From positions 62,001 through 126,000 of the forward strand of contig NZ_JAIQCL010000005.1 of NCBI RefSeq assembly GCF_020023385.1: 64,000 nt of DNA, read 5' to 3'. Positions 1 through 8,924 of the stretch are shown piece after piece; the first letter of the stretch is position 1; each line of letters begins with the position of its first letter. The translations under genes were made by a program, and so were the position numbers. The notes beneath the pieces are model-generated. The model saw only the letters and a program-made list of their open reading frames with translations, ran no database searches and was not told the origin of the DNA. This DNA is from Planococcus circulans. Its GTDB lineage: Bacteria; Bacillota; Bacilli; Bacillales_A; Planococcaceae.

Positions 1-655
1 ACAGAACCGGCAAGGAAGCTGCAAGCGTCAGGATGTTCTCATCGTAAAGCCCTTGCAGAATTGCGACTGTACCACTGGAGCTCTGAACAATCAGCGTAAA
101 TACTGTACCGACGACAACACCAAGAATCGGGAATTCACTTAGACTGATCGTCATATCGATGAAGGCCGGCAATTCACGAAGCGGCTTCATGCCCCCGCTC
201 ATTAGTTCCATACCGTAGAAAAGTCCACCAAAACCGAAAATGACCTGTCCGATGTTTTGAATCTGATTTTTCTTTAAGAAGAAAATCATTGCGGCTCCGA
301 CTGCCATGATCGGTAAAGCGTAAGCTCCGACATCCAGCCCGATGATGAAGGCTGTGACAGTAGTACCGATATTCGCACCCATGATGACACCAATTGCCTG
401 TCTCAATGTCATAAACCCGGCACTAACCAATCCAACAACGATTACGGTCGTACCTGAACTTGATTGAATTAAGATGGTTACGATTATCCCGACCAGGACA
501 CCCATGAATGGATTTGTCGTAAAGCGGTCCAGGATGTCGCGAAGTTTATCGCCTGCTGCTTTCTGCAAAGCATCACCCATAAACTTAATCGAAAATAGGA
601 AAATCCCTAATCCGCCAAAAAAGGAAAAGAGGATTTCTTGCCAGTTCATTTCCAC
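1..655 (-). CDS. Na/Pi cotransporter family protein (3' end outside window)
   Basis: About 218 N-terminal residues are visible and the gene runs off the left edge. The protein is an integral membrane sodium-dependent phosphate symporter of the NptA/PNaS type. The visible part holds several hydrophobic segments and the family's duplicated QSSSGT motif: ILIQSSSGTT near residue 62 and LIVQSSSGTV near residue 195, with MGANIGTT between them. A GTG at 655 (MEMNWQEILFSF) lies 13 bases after AGGAG. An ATG at 649 is the alternative start. Full-length relatives usually carry a PhoU-like cytosolic tail, which cannot be seen here. The gene is divergent from the DUF1189 gene. Family confidence is high; the exact substrate is inferred. 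Confidence 0.85.
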   Translation of the reverse strand, partial: MEMNWQEILFSFFGGLGIFLFSIKFMGDALQKAAGDKLRDILDRFTTNPFMGVLVGIIVTILIQSSSGTTVIVVGLVSAGFMTLRQAIGVIMGANIGTTVTAFIIGLDVGAYALPIMAVGAAMIFFLKKNQIQNIGQVIFGFGGLFYGMELMSGGMKPLRELPAFIDMTISLSEFPILGVVVGTVFTLIVQSSSGTVAILQGLYDENILTLAASLPVL

Positions 656-697
656 GATACTTATTCAACTCCTAAATTTCATATTCACACCTAACCT

Positions 698-727
698 ATT
701 ATGAATAGTTTACTTAGAATTTGTAAA
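698..727 (-). promoter_or_regulatory. Candidate sigma-A promoter of the Na/Pi cotransporter gene
   Basis: On the minus strand, TTTACA (-35, 722-727) and CATAAT (-10, 698-703) are separated by 18 bp, about 40 bp upstream of the start codon. The call is based on consensus match only. Confidence 0.45.
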
Positions 728-822
728 CACCTTTATTTAAAATTTACATTCCCGTAACAAAGCAGGATTTTTTTCTTCTTCCGACATGGTACGATTATTA
801 TATAGATGAAAGGAAGATGATC

Positions 823-1347
823 GTGAATATATATCAATTATTCAAAGCGAGTTTGATGGAACCTAAAAGACAGGCAGCCGTCCGTATTATGACCATCGGC
901 AAAATTATGCAGTTTATTTTTGTTTTTGTGGCTCTTTTGACAGTCGCCTCTTTTGTTGAATGGACCCTCGGTTTAGGTGATACGACCAGCAGTATAGACG
1001 GCCTCATTGAATTTGTGGAGGATATTGAATGGCTGCTTTACCCCTTTGCTTTGATTTTTTTATTTGTTTCCACTACTCTTTATCATTTCATCAAGATCAG
1101 TTTGTTCGCGCTGATTGGCTTGTGGATATTAAACGCCAGAAAACGCCGCGGTGAATACCGACACTTATGGAGAACGGCCGCTCTCAGTGTCACAGTTCCG
1201 ACATTGCTGGCATTTATTTTAAGCTTTTTTGATTTCGGCTTGGGCGTTTCACTTGCCACCAGCCTGCTGACCATCCTGTATTTGTATTTGGCTGTCGGTT
1301 ATTATCCAAAAAAACCACCGATGCAAAAGACACAAACAGTACGTTAA
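823..1347 (+). CDS. DUF1189 family membrane protein (YqgB-like)
   Basis: A 174-residue protein with four or five hydrophobic stretches (about residues 24-44, 70-105, 120-138 and 143-162) and a short basic tail, so a polytopic inner-membrane protein. The length and pattern, including the N-terminal YQLFKASL and the closing LAVGYYPK, fit the DUF1189 family, to which B. subtilis YqgB belongs. YqgB lies close to ispG in B. subtilis too, which supports the call. No biochemical role is known for the family. I chose the GTG at 823 because GGA lies eight bases upstream; an ATG at 817 sits almost on the RBS. The gene is monocistronic, with a hairpin behind it. Confidence 0.6.
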   Translation: MNIYQLFKASLMEPKRQAAVRIMTIGKIMQFIFVFVALLTVASFVEWTLGLGDTTSSIDGLIEFVEDIEWLLYPFALIFLFVSTTLYHFIKISLFALIGLWILNARKRRGEYRHLWRTAALSVTVPTLLAFILSFFDFGLGVSLATSLLTILYLYLAVGYYPKKPPMQKTQTVR

Positions 1348-1354
1348 ATTATTG

Positions 1355-1394
1355 TAAAGAACGGTGATAATCAGCCGTCTTTCTTGTCTTTTTG
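1355..1394 (+). terminator. Probable terminator of the DUF1189 gene
   Basis: AAAGAACGG pairs with CCGTCTTT (one bulge) around a short loop and is followed by a T-rich run (TTCTTGTCTTTTT). Confidence 0.5.
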
Positions 1395-1413
1395 AGCGCT
1401 ACACTGCTAAAAT
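1384..1413 (+). promoter_or_regulatory. Candidate promoter of ispG
   Basis: TTGTCT (1384-1389), an 18-bp spacer and an extended -10, TGCTAAAAT, ending at 1413. It partly overlaps the preceding terminator's T-run, so support is moderate. Confidence 0.4.
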
Positions 1414-1523
1414 GGCTATAGGTAACGGAATAGAGCCGACAACTTTTGGGAAATCCGACAGTTGCTGGACAAAGATATGTGAGCCGATAGAACAGGCCAC
1501 CATCAAAAAGGAGAGATTTTTTC

Positions 1524-2651
1524 ATGAGCGAAATGACACACCGTTCAAAGACACGCCCCGTAAGAGTCGGAGATTTGACGATCGGCGGCAGCAATGAATT
1601 ATTTATACAGAGTATGGCAACCACCAAAACGCACGATGTAGAAGCGACTGTGGCTGAAATTCTGCGTCTGGAAGAAGCAGGATGCCAGATAGTCCGTGTA
1701 GCCTGCCCGGATGAGCGAGCTGCGTATTCAATCGGCGCCATCAAAGAACGCATTAATATTCCACTCGTAGTGGATATCCATTTTGATTATAAATTGGCTT
1801 TGATCGCTATTGAACAAGGTGCAGACAAAATCCGCATCAACCCAGGCAACATCGGACGCCGCGAAAAAGTGGAAGCTGTTGTCAATGCCGCAAAAGCAAA
1901 AGGCATTCCGATCCGTATCGGCGTCAACGCTGGTTCATTGGAACGCAAAATCCTTGAGAAATACGGCTATCCAACAGCTGAAGGCATGGTTGAAAGTGCC
2001 CTTCACCACATTAAGATCCTGGAAGATCTTGATTTCCATGACATCATCGTTTCATTGAAAGCATCAGATGTCAGCCTGGCTGTCGAGGCCTATGAGTTAG
2101 CTTCAAAAGCGTTCGATTATCCCTTGCATCTCGGAATCACGGAATCTGGTACCTTGTTTTCCGGCACAGTGAAAAGTGCTGCCGGCCTTGGAGCGTTATT
2201 CGCCAAAGGCATTGGCAACACACTTCGGGTTTCATTGAGTGCTGATCCAGTCGAGGAAGTTAAAGTGGCGCGTGAAATGCTGAAGATTTTCGGCCTTTCC
2301 TCTAACGCAGCAACCCTGATTTCATGCCCGACTTGCGGACGCATCGAAATCGACTTGATTGCAATCGCCAACGAAGTGGAAGAATACATCTCCCACATCA
2401 AAGCGCCATTGAAAGTGGCTGTTCTCGGCTGTGCAGTCAACGGACCGGGTGAAGCACGTGAAGCGGATATCGGCATCGCCGGTGCACGCGGCGAAGGCTT
2501 GCTGTTCATGCACGGCAAAACCGTCCGGAAAGTTCCGGAAGAAACCATGGTCGACGAATTGAAGGTCGAAATCGATAAATTGGCGGAAGAGTATTTCGCG
2601 AAGCAAGCTGCAGAGAAAAAAGAAAAAGAAATGGAACAACAACAAGTATAA
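1524..2651 (+). CDS. ispG: (E)-4-hydroxy-3-methylbut-2-enyl-diphosphate synthase (flavodoxin)
   Basis: Penultimate enzyme of the MEP isoprenoid pathway. It converts MEcPP to HMBPP using a [4Fe-4S] cluster and reduced flavodoxin in the cytosol. The 375-residue protein has the usual bacterial length. An N-terminal TIM-barrel (about 10-260) includes RINPGNIG near 104-111 and a C-terminal Fe-S domain follows. The cluster cysteines are visible as SCPTCGR (C268, C271) and [10 protein letters not shown] (C303), with the fourth ligand normally a Glu. The ATG follows a good RBS (AAAGGAGAG). ispH, the next pathway step, is 5 kb away. A lysine/glutamate-rich tail of about 20 residues ends the protein. 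The HAD nucleotidase gene begins five bases downstream, so the two are likely cotranscribed. Confidence 0.97.
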   Translation: MSEMTHRSKTRPVRVGDLTIGGSNELFIQSMATTKTHDVEATVAEILRLEEAGCQIVRVACPDERAAYSIGAIKERINIPLVVDIHFDYKLALIAIEQGADKIRINPGNIGRREKVEAVVNAAKAKGIPIRIGVNAGSLERKILEKYGYPTAEGMVESALHHIKILEDLDFHDIIVSLKASDVSLAVEAYELASKAFDYPLHLGITESGTLFSGTVKSAAGLGALFAKGIGNTLRVSLSADPVEEVKVAREMLKIFGLSSNAATLISCPTCGRIEIDLIAIANEVEEYISHIKAPLKVAVLGCAVNGPGEAREADIGIAGARGEGLLFMHGKTVRKVPEETMVDELKVEIDKLAEEYFAKQAAEKKEKEMEQQQV

Positions 2652-2655
2652 GGTT

Positions 2656-3255
2656 GTGAGCACATTGAGATACCGTTTTGGAATTGATATTGATGGGACT
2701 GTGACTTCACCAACGTCGCTCATCCCTCACATAAATGAAAAGTTCAAGAGTGAATTGACATTGGATGATATCAAGGAATATGATTTGACCGCTGCCCTTC
2801 CCCATCTGGCTCAGGGTGAATTCTATTCCTGGTTCCGGGATTCCGAGCCGCAGATTTACGCGGCTTCACCGGTTTCGGAAAATGCCAAGAACATCCTGAA
2901 CAACTGGAAAGACCAATATGAACTGTATTACATTTCAGCCAGAGGTGACAATGTCCGCGACGTCACTTTCGATTGGTTCGCAGAACATGCCATCGCCTAT
3001 GACCATATCGAGTTGATCGGCTCCCATAAGAAAATCGAAACAGCGAAGCGCCACAATGTCCATTTGTTCTTCGAGGACAAACATGATAATGCCGTGGAGA
3101 TCGCAGAAGAGCTGGATATCCCAGTTGTCCTGTTCGACACCCCTTATAACCGGCAGCCGGTACCTGACAACGTCATACGCGTTTACGATTGGCTCGAAGC
3201 GAATGAATGGGTCAAAAATGAATTCAGCATCCAGAAGACATTGAGCGGCAAATAG
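2656..3255 (+). CDS. HAD-family nucleotidase (YqfW-like, NT5C type)
   Basis: A 199-residue cytosolic HAD phosphatase. Motif I is FGIDIDGTVTSP with the nucleophile and acid aspartates D11 and D13. A second conserved acidic patch, FFEDKHDNA, appears near residue 137, as in 5'(3')-deoxyribonucleotidase-like proteins. B. subtilis carries its homologue yqfW between ispG and zur, the same order as here. The start is a GTG five bases after the ispG stop, with GGTTGTG context, which suggests translational coupling. The exact nucleotide substrate cannot be read from sequence. A strong hairpin follows immediately. Confidence 0.8.
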   Translation: MSTLRYRFGIDIDGTVTSPTSLIPHINEKFKSELTLDDIKEYDLTAALPHLAQGEFYSWFRDSEPQIYAASPVSENAKNILNNWKDQYELYYISARGDNVRDVTFDWFAEHAIAYDHIELIGSHKKIETAKRHNVHLFFEDKHDNAVEIAEELDIPVVLFDTPYNRQPVPDNVIRVYDWLEANEWVKNEFSIQKTLSGK

Positions 3256-3270
3256 CAGTTGATACCAACA

Positions 3271-3305
3271 AAAAGCGAGAGTGGGTTTTTCCCACTCTCG
3301 CTTTT
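3271..3305. terminator. Bidirectional terminator between the nucleotidase and zur
   Basis: A perfect 15-bp stem (AAAAGCGAGAGTGGG and its complement) with a TTTTT loop. A and T runs flank both sides, so it can end transcripts from both convergent operons. Confidence 0.9.
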
Positions 3306-3714
3306 ATTTGCATTCCGGACATTTTCCGTATATTTCAAACTTATGGTTGGCGATTTCGTATGCCGGCAAGGCGGCTCCGAGCATATCCATCGGACACACC
3401 GGAATTTCTTTTATCTTGCCGCAATCCATGCAGATGAAATGGTGATGATGGTGATCACTTTCACATTGCATGCGGAAATGGCGCTCACCTGACAATTCCG
3501 TTTCTTCCAATATGCCAAGCGATACAAAAGTCGCCAAATTGCGGTACACCGTGTCATAGCTCATGCTTGGATAATCCTTTTGCATGACATCCAGCAAATC
3601 CCTCGCCGTTAAATAACGTTCATCATTGGCGAACAACTCCAGAATCTGATTGCGTTTTGATGTTTCCTTAAAACCGTTTTCCTTCAGGATATTCCATGCA
3701 TTGGTTAAATTCAT
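3304..3714 (-). CDS. zur: Fur-family zinc uptake regulator
   Basis: A 136-residue metalloregulator of the Fur superfamily. It has an N-terminal winged helix (about 1-80, with YDTVYRNLATF as recognition region) and a C-terminal dimerisation domain. A histidine string, DHHHHHF (88-93), and the paired cysteines C95/C98 and C133/C136 form the expected metal sites. Placement as the last gene of a zinc ABC transporter operon argues for Zur rather than Fur or PerR. Its ATG overlaps the znuB stop (ATGA). A Zur-box-like sequence in front of znuC implies autoregulation of the operon by zinc. Confidence 0.92.
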   Translation of the reverse strand: MNLTNAWNILKENGFKETSKRNQILELFANDERYLTARDLLDVMQKDYPSMSYDTVYRNLATFVSLGILEETELSGERHFRMQCESDHHHHHFICMDCGKIKEIPVCPMDMLGAALPAYEIANHKFEIYGKCPECK

Positions 3715-4565
3715 GCGATCGCTCCTTTTTTAAGTGAAACCATGATCTTTTTATAGGCAATGACCAAAAGCAACAGGAATATAGAAGTGACGACAATTGT
3801 GCCGCCCGGTGCCAAATCAAAATAAAAGGCAGTGACAAGCCCCGTGATGACCGAAATCTCACCGAAGACGATAGACAGGATAATTGTCTGTTTAAAGCTT
3901 TTAGTCACCCGCATGGCAGTTGCCACCGGAATCGTCATCAACGAAGACACCAAAAGAATGCCGACAATGCGCATAGACCCGGCAATGACCAATGCCGTAA
4001 CGATCATGAAGATAAAGTGAATCCATTTTGCAGGCAGGCCGGATGCTCTCGCGTATTCGTCATCAAAAGACAACACAAATAATTCTTTGAAAAAGAAATA
4101 GATGAATGCCAATACTACTACTGCTATTGCGGCAACAATCAACAAGTCTTCCCTGCTGACAGCTGAAACCGAGCCGAACAAATATCCGAACAAGTCATTT
4201 GAAAAACCTTCCGCCAGGGAAATGAAGATTGCCCCGAAGCCGATGCCGGCTGATAAAATGATTGGAATCGCCAGTTCTTCGTAATGCTTGTACAGGCTTC
4301 TCAATCGCTCAATCAGTACCGAACCGGCTACTGACGCCGCAATCCCAAGAAACAGCGGGTTCAATAATGCCAGTGAAGCAACGCTTTGGCTTAAATAGAG
4401 GCTCCCTGCTATCCCTGCAAGCGTTACATGGCTTAAAGCGTCTGCAATCAACGAAAGCCTGCGGACAACGATAAAGACGCCGAGAAGCGGCGCAATGACC
4501 CCGATGATCAATCCGGCCGCAAAGGCGTTCTGTAAAAATTCGTAGGATAATATAGCTTCGATCAT
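3711..4565 (-). CDS. znuB: Zinc ABC transporter, permease subunit
   Basis: A 284-residue polytopic permease of the ABC-3 (ZnuB/MntB) family with about eight hydrophobic segments. The family-typical RRLSLIADALSHVTLAGIAG coupling region is near residues 35-54. I start it at 4565 (MIEAILSYEF) because this ATG overlaps the znuC stop (ATGA) and GGAGG lies nine bases upstream; a longer open frame to 4616 lacks an RBS. The partners are the ATPase znuC upstream and zur downstream. The substrate, zinc rather than manganese, is inferred from zur. No solute-binding protein gene is present in this operon. Confidence 0.93.
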   Translation of the reverse strand: MIEAILSYEFLQNAFAAGLIIGVIAPLLGVFIVVRRLSLIADALSHVTLAGIAGSLYLSQSVASLALLNPLFLGIAASVAGSVLIERLRSLYKHYEELAIPIILSAGIGFGAIFISLAEGFSNDLFGYLFGSVSAVSREDLLIVAAIAVVVLAFIYFFFKELFVLSFDDEYARASGLPAKWIHFIFMIVTALVIAGSMRIVGILLVSSLMTIPVATAMRVTKSFKQTIILSIVFGEISVITGLVTAFYFDLAPGGTIVVTSIFLLLLVIAYKKIMVSLKKGAIA

Positions 4566-5329
4566 GCGTGGCTTCCTCCGATATGGTGAATTTTCCGGAC
4601 AGAATGGCCGTACCACGCTTCACGCTGTTCATCGCTCATCGTGTGAAGCTGTTCTTTGAATCCGTGGAAATGGATGGTCTGGTTTAAACAGGCCACATGC
4701 GTGATCCGGTCTGTCACTGTATCGACATCGTGCGTCACCAATACCAGTGTGATATTCTTGTCACGATTCAGTGAAGCCAGCATATCATAGAATGCCTGGA
4801 CATTCTGATGGTCGACACCGACAGTCGGTTCATCAAGAATCAGGATCTTCGGTTTAGCCACCAATGCGCGGGCGATGAAAATCCGTTGCTGTTGGCCCCC
4901 CGACAGCTCACTGACGCTCCGGCCCATAAAGTCCTGCATGCCAACCGCTTCCAGTGCTTCTGCTACCTCTTGATGGGCAGATTTTGGCAAACGATGGAAC
5001 AACCCGGTTTTCTTAGCCAGACCGCCTGCTACAACTTCTTCAACTGTCGCGGGAAATCCTGAGTTGAACGAATTGGATTTTTGGGAGACATAGCCGATCC
5101 ATTCGCGGTTCTTGAAATTTTTCGCGTCTATGCCGAAAAGCTCAATTTTCCCTTTGCTCGGTTTCATGAGCCCCAGCATTATTTTCAGCAAAGTCGATTT
5201 CCCGGAGCCGTTCGGACCCAAAATTGCCAGAAAATCGCCTTCCTCCACTTTCATGGAAATGTTATCAAGTGCTTTTGTTTGTTCATATTCAAAGCTGATG
5301 TCTTTAATGTCAATCAATGGCGCGACCAT
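4562..5329 (-). CDS. znuC: Zinc ABC transporter, ATP-binding subunit
   Basis: A 255-residue ABC ATPase that energises zinc import with ZnuB. Visible motifs in order are Walker A GPNGSGKST (38-46), Q-loop SQK near 82, signature LSGGQQQR (142-149), Walker B ILILDEPT (162-169) and the H-loop in VLVTHDVD near 197. It is the first gene of znuC-znuB-zur, with both junctions being 4-bp ATGA overlaps, so one transcript and coupled translation are likely. A canonical promoter and a Zur-box-like site lie just upstream. The order matches the mreA-mreB-zur type operon of staphylococci. Confidence 0.95.
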   Translation of the reverse strand: MVAPLIDIKDISFEYEQTKALDNISMKVEEGDFLAILGPNGSGKSTLLKIMLGLMKPSKGKIELFGIDAKNFKNREWIGYVSQKSNSFNSGFPATVEEVVAGGLAKKTGLFHRLPKSAHQEVAEALEAVGMQDFMGRSVSELSGGQQQRIFIARALVAKPKILILDEPTVGVDHQNVQAFYDMLASLNRDKNITLVLVTHDVDTVTDRITHVACLNQTIHFHGFKEQLHTMSDEQREAWYGHSVRKIHHIGGSHA

Positions 5330-5349
5330 TGTGTCGCCTCTTTTCTAAT

Positions 5350-5364
5350 TAATAATGATTACGA
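5350..5364 (-). promoter_or_regulatory. Zur box (operator)
   Basis: The minus strand reads TCGTAATCATTATTA. It keeps the left half TCGTAAT and the centre of the Bacillus 7-1-7 Zur consensus TCGTAATnATTACGA; the right half is degenerate. It lies at about +7 to +21 of the predicted start site, where bound Zur would block transcription. Confidence 0.7.
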
Positions 5365-5377
5365 TTTACCTTAAGAA

Positions 5378-5406
5378 AGTATAGTAGAGTTCACCGGTAT
5401 TGTAAA
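5378..5406 (-). promoter_or_regulatory. Sigma-A promoter of znuC-znuB-zur
   Basis: On the minus strand, TTTACA (5401-5406) and TATACT (5378-5383) are separated by exactly 17 bp, directly upstream of the Zur box. Confidence 0.75.
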
Positions 5407-5465
5407 TAGATTGAGCTTAAATAACTTCGCAGCCCGTGATCTCTTTTCTGTAATCCATAAAATAA

Positions 5466-5509
5466 GAAGCTGAAGGCAGCCCCTTAAAATCGGGCCAGTC
5501 TCCAGCTTC
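5466..5509 (-). terminator. Probable terminator of cshB-nfo
   Basis: GAAGCTG/CAGCTTC outer stem with a GGCCC/GGGGC-type inner pairing, followed on the minus strand by TTATTTTAT. It sits just after the nfo stop. Confidence 0.55.
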
Positions 5510-5522
5510 AATATCTTACATC

Positions 5523-6416
5523 CTATAGTGGCGATTTTAACTCTTCGATGGCACCTGGTGAAAAGATGCCCGCTTTGAACATTTCGATTTCAAATGCATA
5601 CGGTGGTTTCTTATTTTTGGCATCCAGTCCGACATAAGGCGTCTCGAGGATTTTCGGTACATGCATAAGATCCGGATGATGGACAATTCCATTCAAGGCA
5701 TCAAAGCCGATTTCACCAAAGCCGATATTTTCGTGGCGGTCCTTGCCAGCTCCGCGAACATTTTTGCTGTCGTTGATGTGAAGTACTTGAAGCCGCTCGA
5801 TACCGACAATGCGGTCGAACTCTTCCAGCACGCCATTGAAATCTTCTTTGATGTTATAGCCTGCATCATGCGTATGGCAAGTGTCAAAGCACACGGATAA
5901 GCGCTCGTTATGCGTCACGCCATTAATGATCGCGGCGATTTCCTCAAAACTGCGGCCACATTCCGTGCCTTTTCCAGCCATGGTTTCAAGTGCGATGTTG
6001 ACCGGATAATCCTGCGTCAGCACTTCGTTCAAACCCTCGATGATTTTTGCGATTCCCGCATCTGCTCCAGCTCCGACATGGGCACCTGGATGCAGAACGA
6101 TTTGTTTTGCTCCGAGAGCCGCTGTCCGCTCGATTTCCTTTTGAAGAAATTCTACCCCATGAGCGAAGGTTTCAGGTTTTTGGGTATTGCCTAAATTGAT
6201 GATGTACGGCGCATGGACGACAATATTCGTTAAATTATTGGCGGCCATATGGGCAAGCCCTGCATCGATATTCAATTCTTCAATCGGTTTGCGGCGCGTG
6301 TTTTGCGGTGCACCGGTATAGATCATGAAAGTCGACGCTCCGTAGGAAGCGGCTTCTTCGCTTGCTGCAAGCAGCATTCCTTTGCCGCTCATTGATACGT
6401 GAGATCCTAATAGCAT
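5523..6416 (-). CDS. nfo: Endonuclease IV (AP endonuclease)
   Basis: A 297-residue zinc-dependent apurinic/apyrimidinic endonuclease of base-excision repair. The family TIM-barrel is evident: GSHVSMSG at residues 4-11, IVVHAPY near 65, IVLHPGAH near 105, the ETMAGKG metal-site segment near 143, [12 protein letters not shown] near 177-188 and HINDSK near 214. Length is usual for bacteria. GGAGATAG precedes the ATG. The gene starts 12 bases after cshB and probably forms an operon with it, as yqfR-yqfS do in B. subtilis. Confidence 0.96.
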   Translation of the reverse strand: MLLGSHVSMSGKGMLLAASEEAASYGASTFMIYTGAPQNTRRKPIEELNIDAGLAHMAANNLTNIVVHAPYIINLGNTQKPETFAHGVEFLQKEIERTAALGAKQIVLHPGAHVGAGADAGIAKIIEGLNEVLTQDYPVNIALETMAGKGTECGRSFEEIAAIINGVTHNERLSVCFDTCHTHDAGYNIKEDFNGVLEEFDRIVGIERLQVLHINDSKNVRGAGKDRHENIGFGEIGFDALNGIVHHPDLMHVPKILETPYVGLDAKNKKPPYAFEIEMFKAGIFSPGAIEELKSPL

Positions 6417-6428
6417 GAAACTATCTCC

Positions 6429-7724
6429 TTACTTTTTGCGATTTTTGCGTCGTTCCATTTTTTTGATTTCGTCCATTTTCCACTTCATTTTCTTCTTGTA
6501 CATCGGTTTTACCGCTTTTGGTTTATGCACCATGGTTTTTGCTTTCGCGTCCGCTTCATTCGTTGTTCTTGTACGGGTCGTACGGCTATGGCGCTCTTTC
6601 AAATCGACGAATTCGCCTTTGACGATATCTTTTTGCTGGAAAGGAATGCCCATTTTTTCAATCCGGACGATTGCGTCGTCGTCTTCTGGTTTGAATAACG
6701 TTATGGCTACCCCTTTCATCCCTGCGCGAGCCGTACGGCCAACACGATGGATAAAGAACTCCAGGTCTTCCGGCAACTCATAGTTGATGACATGGCTGAC
6801 GCCCTGAATATCGATTCCACGAGCTGCAAGGTCTGTCGCAACGATGTATTGATATTCAAGATCACGGATCTGCCGCATCATCTTAACGCGTTCACGTGGA
6901 GCCAAGTCGCCATGGACACGGCCGACACGGATGCCTTCTTTCGCCAATTGGTCAGCAACATAATCCGCATTCGTGCGGGTATTGACGAAAATGATGGCCA
7001 AATAAGGATTGATGACTTTCATAACATCCTGCAGGCGCTCCATTTTCTTTTTGCTGCGTACAGGAACCAAATAAAAGTCCAGTCCGTCTGCAGTCGGACG
7101 CTTATCGCCGATTTTCACATGGATTGGCGACTCCATGTATTTTTTCAGGAAAGGTTTCAATTTTTCTGGAATAGTCGCTGAAAAAACGTACATCTCCAAT
7201 TTTTCCTGCATTTTGCCTGCTACTTGATCGATTTCCTCGATAAATCCAAGGTCGAAAGCAAGGTCCGCTTCATCCACTACAAGAATTTTGCCAGTGTGCA
7301 CCAAAAGAGCATTTTCTTTGACGAGGTCTCTCAGGCGCCCAGGTGTTCCGATAACGATATGAGGCTGTGTTTTCAATTTATTGATTGAACGTTGCTTGTC
7401 TGTTCCACCGATAAACGATTTCACTTCAATGCCGGATCCGACAACCAGTTTCTGCAACTCGTTGAAGATCTGCGTTCCAAGTTCACGTGTCGGTGCTGCG
7501 ATTACCGCCTGCACTTCCTGTTTGCTGACGTCGATGCGTTCTACGATCGGAATAATGAAACTATGCGTTTTTCCAGTCCCAGTATGGGATTGTCCAATTG
7601 CACTTGAGCCTTTCAATATATGGGGCATCATTTCCTTTTGGATCGGTGTCGGTTCTGTAAACCCGAGTTTTTCTACCGCTTCCAATAGAAACGGTTTGAA
7701 TGGATATTCGTTGAATTTTGTCAT
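6429..7724 (-). CDS. cshB: DEAD-box ATP-dependent RNA helicase CshB
   Basis: A 431-residue RNA helicase with the full motif set: Q motif PTPIQKEM near 26-33, motif I SHTGTGKT (46-53), motif Ia PTREL (78-82), TPGR (127-130), DEAD (151-154), SAT (182-184), and the helicase C motifs ATDLAARGID and HRVGRTARAG near 295-333. The last 70 residues are strongly basic and likely bind RNA. Position before nfo and divergent from ispH matches B. subtilis yqfR (cshB), a helicase linked to cold growth and RNA turnover. It has an extended -10 promoter shared back-to-back with the ispH promoter. Confidence 0.93.
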   Translation of the reverse strand: MTKFNEYPFKPFLLEAVEKLGFTEPTPIQKEMMPHILKGSSAIGQSHTGTGKTHSFIIPIVERIDVSKQEVQAVIAAPTRELGTQIFNELQKLVVGSGIEVKSFIGGTDKQRSINKLKTQPHIVIGTPGRLRDLVKENALLVHTGKILVVDEADLAFDLGFIEEIDQVAGKMQEKLEMYVFSATIPEKLKPFLKKYMESPIHVKIGDKRPTADGLDFYLVPVRSKKKMERLQDVMKVINPYLAIIFVNTRTNADYVADQLAKEGIRVGRVHGDLAPRERVKMMRQIRDLEYQYIVATDLAARGIDIQGVSHVINYELPEDLEFFIHRVGRTARAGMKGVAITLFKPEDDDAIVRIEKMGIPFQQKDIVKGEFVDLKERHSRTTRTRTTNEADAKAKTMVHKPKAVKPMYKKKMKWKMDEIKKMERRKNRKK

Positions 7725-7754
7725 GGGATTAAATTCCCTCCTTACGCTCTAGAC

Positions 7755-7763
7755 ATTATAGCA
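7755..7763 (-). promoter_or_regulatory. Extended -10 promoter of cshB
   Basis: The minus strand reads TGCTATAAT (TATAAT at 7755-7760), 30 bp upstream of the cshB ATG. No good -35 is seen; the TGn extension supports the call. Confidence 0.6.
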
Positions 7764-7792
7764 TAAAATAGGGACATTACGCGATGCAACTT

Positions 7793-7821
7793 TTGTAAAG
7801 CTGTGCCGTCTCCGTTATAAT
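7793..7821 (+). promoter_or_regulatory. Sigma-A promoter of ispH
   Basis: TTGTAA (7793-7798), a 17-bp spacer and TATAAT (7816-7821). The predicted transcript start near 7828 leaves a short 27-nt leader that includes AAAGGAG. Confidence 0.75.
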
Positions 7822-7854
7822 GAATGTATGATTTTGAAAGGAGCGCGGTACTTG

Positions 7855-8835
7855 ATGAAGGTTATGAAAATATCGCCAAGAGGATATTGCTACGGAGTGG
7901 TCGATGCCATGGTCATCGCAAAGAATGCTGCGATGGACGAAACTTTGCCACGCCCCATTTATATACTAGGAATGATTGTCCACAATAAACATGTGACAGA
8001 TGCGTTTGAAGAAGACGGCATCATCACATTGGACGGCACAAACCGCTTGGAAATTTTAGAAAAAGTCGAAACCGGTACTGTGATTTTCACAGCCCACGGT
8101 GTCTCTCCGCAAGTCCGAGAACTGGCACGGCGCAAAGGTCTGGTGTCAATTGATGCCACCTGCCCTGACGTCACCGTGACGCACGACTTGATCCGCGAGA
8201 AGACAGCTGATGGCTATCAGATCGTCTATATCGGCAAAAGTGGACATCCGGAACCGGAAGGCGCAATCGGCGTCGCGCCGGACATGGTCCATTTAGTGGA
8301 ATCTGTAGAAGACGTCAACCGTCTGGAAATCGATGCTGAAAAAATCATCGTCACCAACCAAACGACAATGAGCCAGTGGGACGTTGTCGACATGATGAAA
8401 CGCCTGAAGGAGAAATTCCCGCATTCCGAAGTTCATAAGGAAATTTGCCTGGCTACCCAGGTGCGCCAGGAAGCTGTTGCGCAGCAGGCCGGCGAAGCGG
8501 ATCTATTGATCGTCATCGGTGATCCGATGAGCAATAACTCGAACCGTTTGGCCCAGGTGTCTCAAGACATCGCTGGAACTCCTGCCTACCGTATTTCGGA
8601 TCTATCCGAACTGAAATTGGACTGGCTGGAAGGCGTTGAAACCGTCGGCATTACAGCAGGCGCTTCCACGCCGACACCGATCGTCAAAGAAGTGATGAAG
8701 TTCCTGGATCTTTATGACCCGGCTGACCCGAGCACCCATGCACTGACACGGTCTGTGCCGCTCAATAAAATTCTTCCGAAAATCAAGCATCCGAAACCAT
8801 CGGATCGCATCGAGCCGTATCCGATAAACGAATAA
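7855..8835 (+). CDS. ispH: 4-hydroxy-3-methylbut-2-enyl diphosphate reductase
   Basis: Last step of the MEP pathway: reduction of HMBPP to IPP and DMAPP by a [4Fe-4S] enzyme. With the ATG at 7855 the protein has 326 residues. The three cluster cysteines are C12 (PRGYCYG), C103 (DATCPDV) and C198 (EICLATQ). Substrate histidines lie in VHNKH (H43), AHGVSP (H81) and GHPEPEG (H131). The ATG at 7855 gives the family start [10 protein letters not shown]; a TTG just before it and an ATG at 7828 are in frame, but 7828 coincides with the predicted transcription start. Orientation is opposite to the neighbouring cshB and scrK genes. A strong hairpin follows the stop. Confidence 0.95.
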   Translation: MKVMKISPRGYCYGVVDAMVIAKNAAMDETLPRPIYILGMIVHNKHVTDAFEEDGIITLDGTNRLEILEKVETGTVIFTAHGVSPQVRELARRKGLVSIDATCPDVTVTHDLIREKTADGYQIVYIGKSGHPEPEGAIGVAPDMVHLVESVEDVNRLEIDAEKIIVTNQTTMSQWDVVDMMKRLKEKFPHSEVHKEICLATQVRQEAVAQQAGEADLLIVIGDPMSNNSNRLAQVSQDIAGTPAYRISDLSELKLDWLEGVETVGITAGASTPTPIVKEVMKFLDLYDPADPSTHALTRSVPLNKILPKIKHPKPSDRIEPYPINE

Positions 8836-8840
8836 AACAT

Positions 8841-8888
8841 AAGGCTGCCCTAAAAGTTAGTTTCCTGACTTTTGGAGGCAGCCTTTTC
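8841..8888 (+). terminator. Terminator of ispH (may also serve scrK)
   Basis: AAGGCTGCC pairs with GGCAGCCTT around an inner AAAAGT/ACTTTT stem and is followed by TTTCTTT. The reverse direction has a weaker T tract. Confidence 0.85.
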
Positions 8889-8924
8889 TTTAGGTTCTGT
8901 ATGATCGATATGATAGGAAATTTT

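Noticed and set aside
2117-2713. 198-residue open frame opposite ispG
   Set aside because: Antisense to the complete ispG gene, with no independent translation signals.
8841-8888. Riboswitch or attenuator for scrK
   Set aside because: The hairpin lies downstream of both convergent genes and has the form of a simple terminator.
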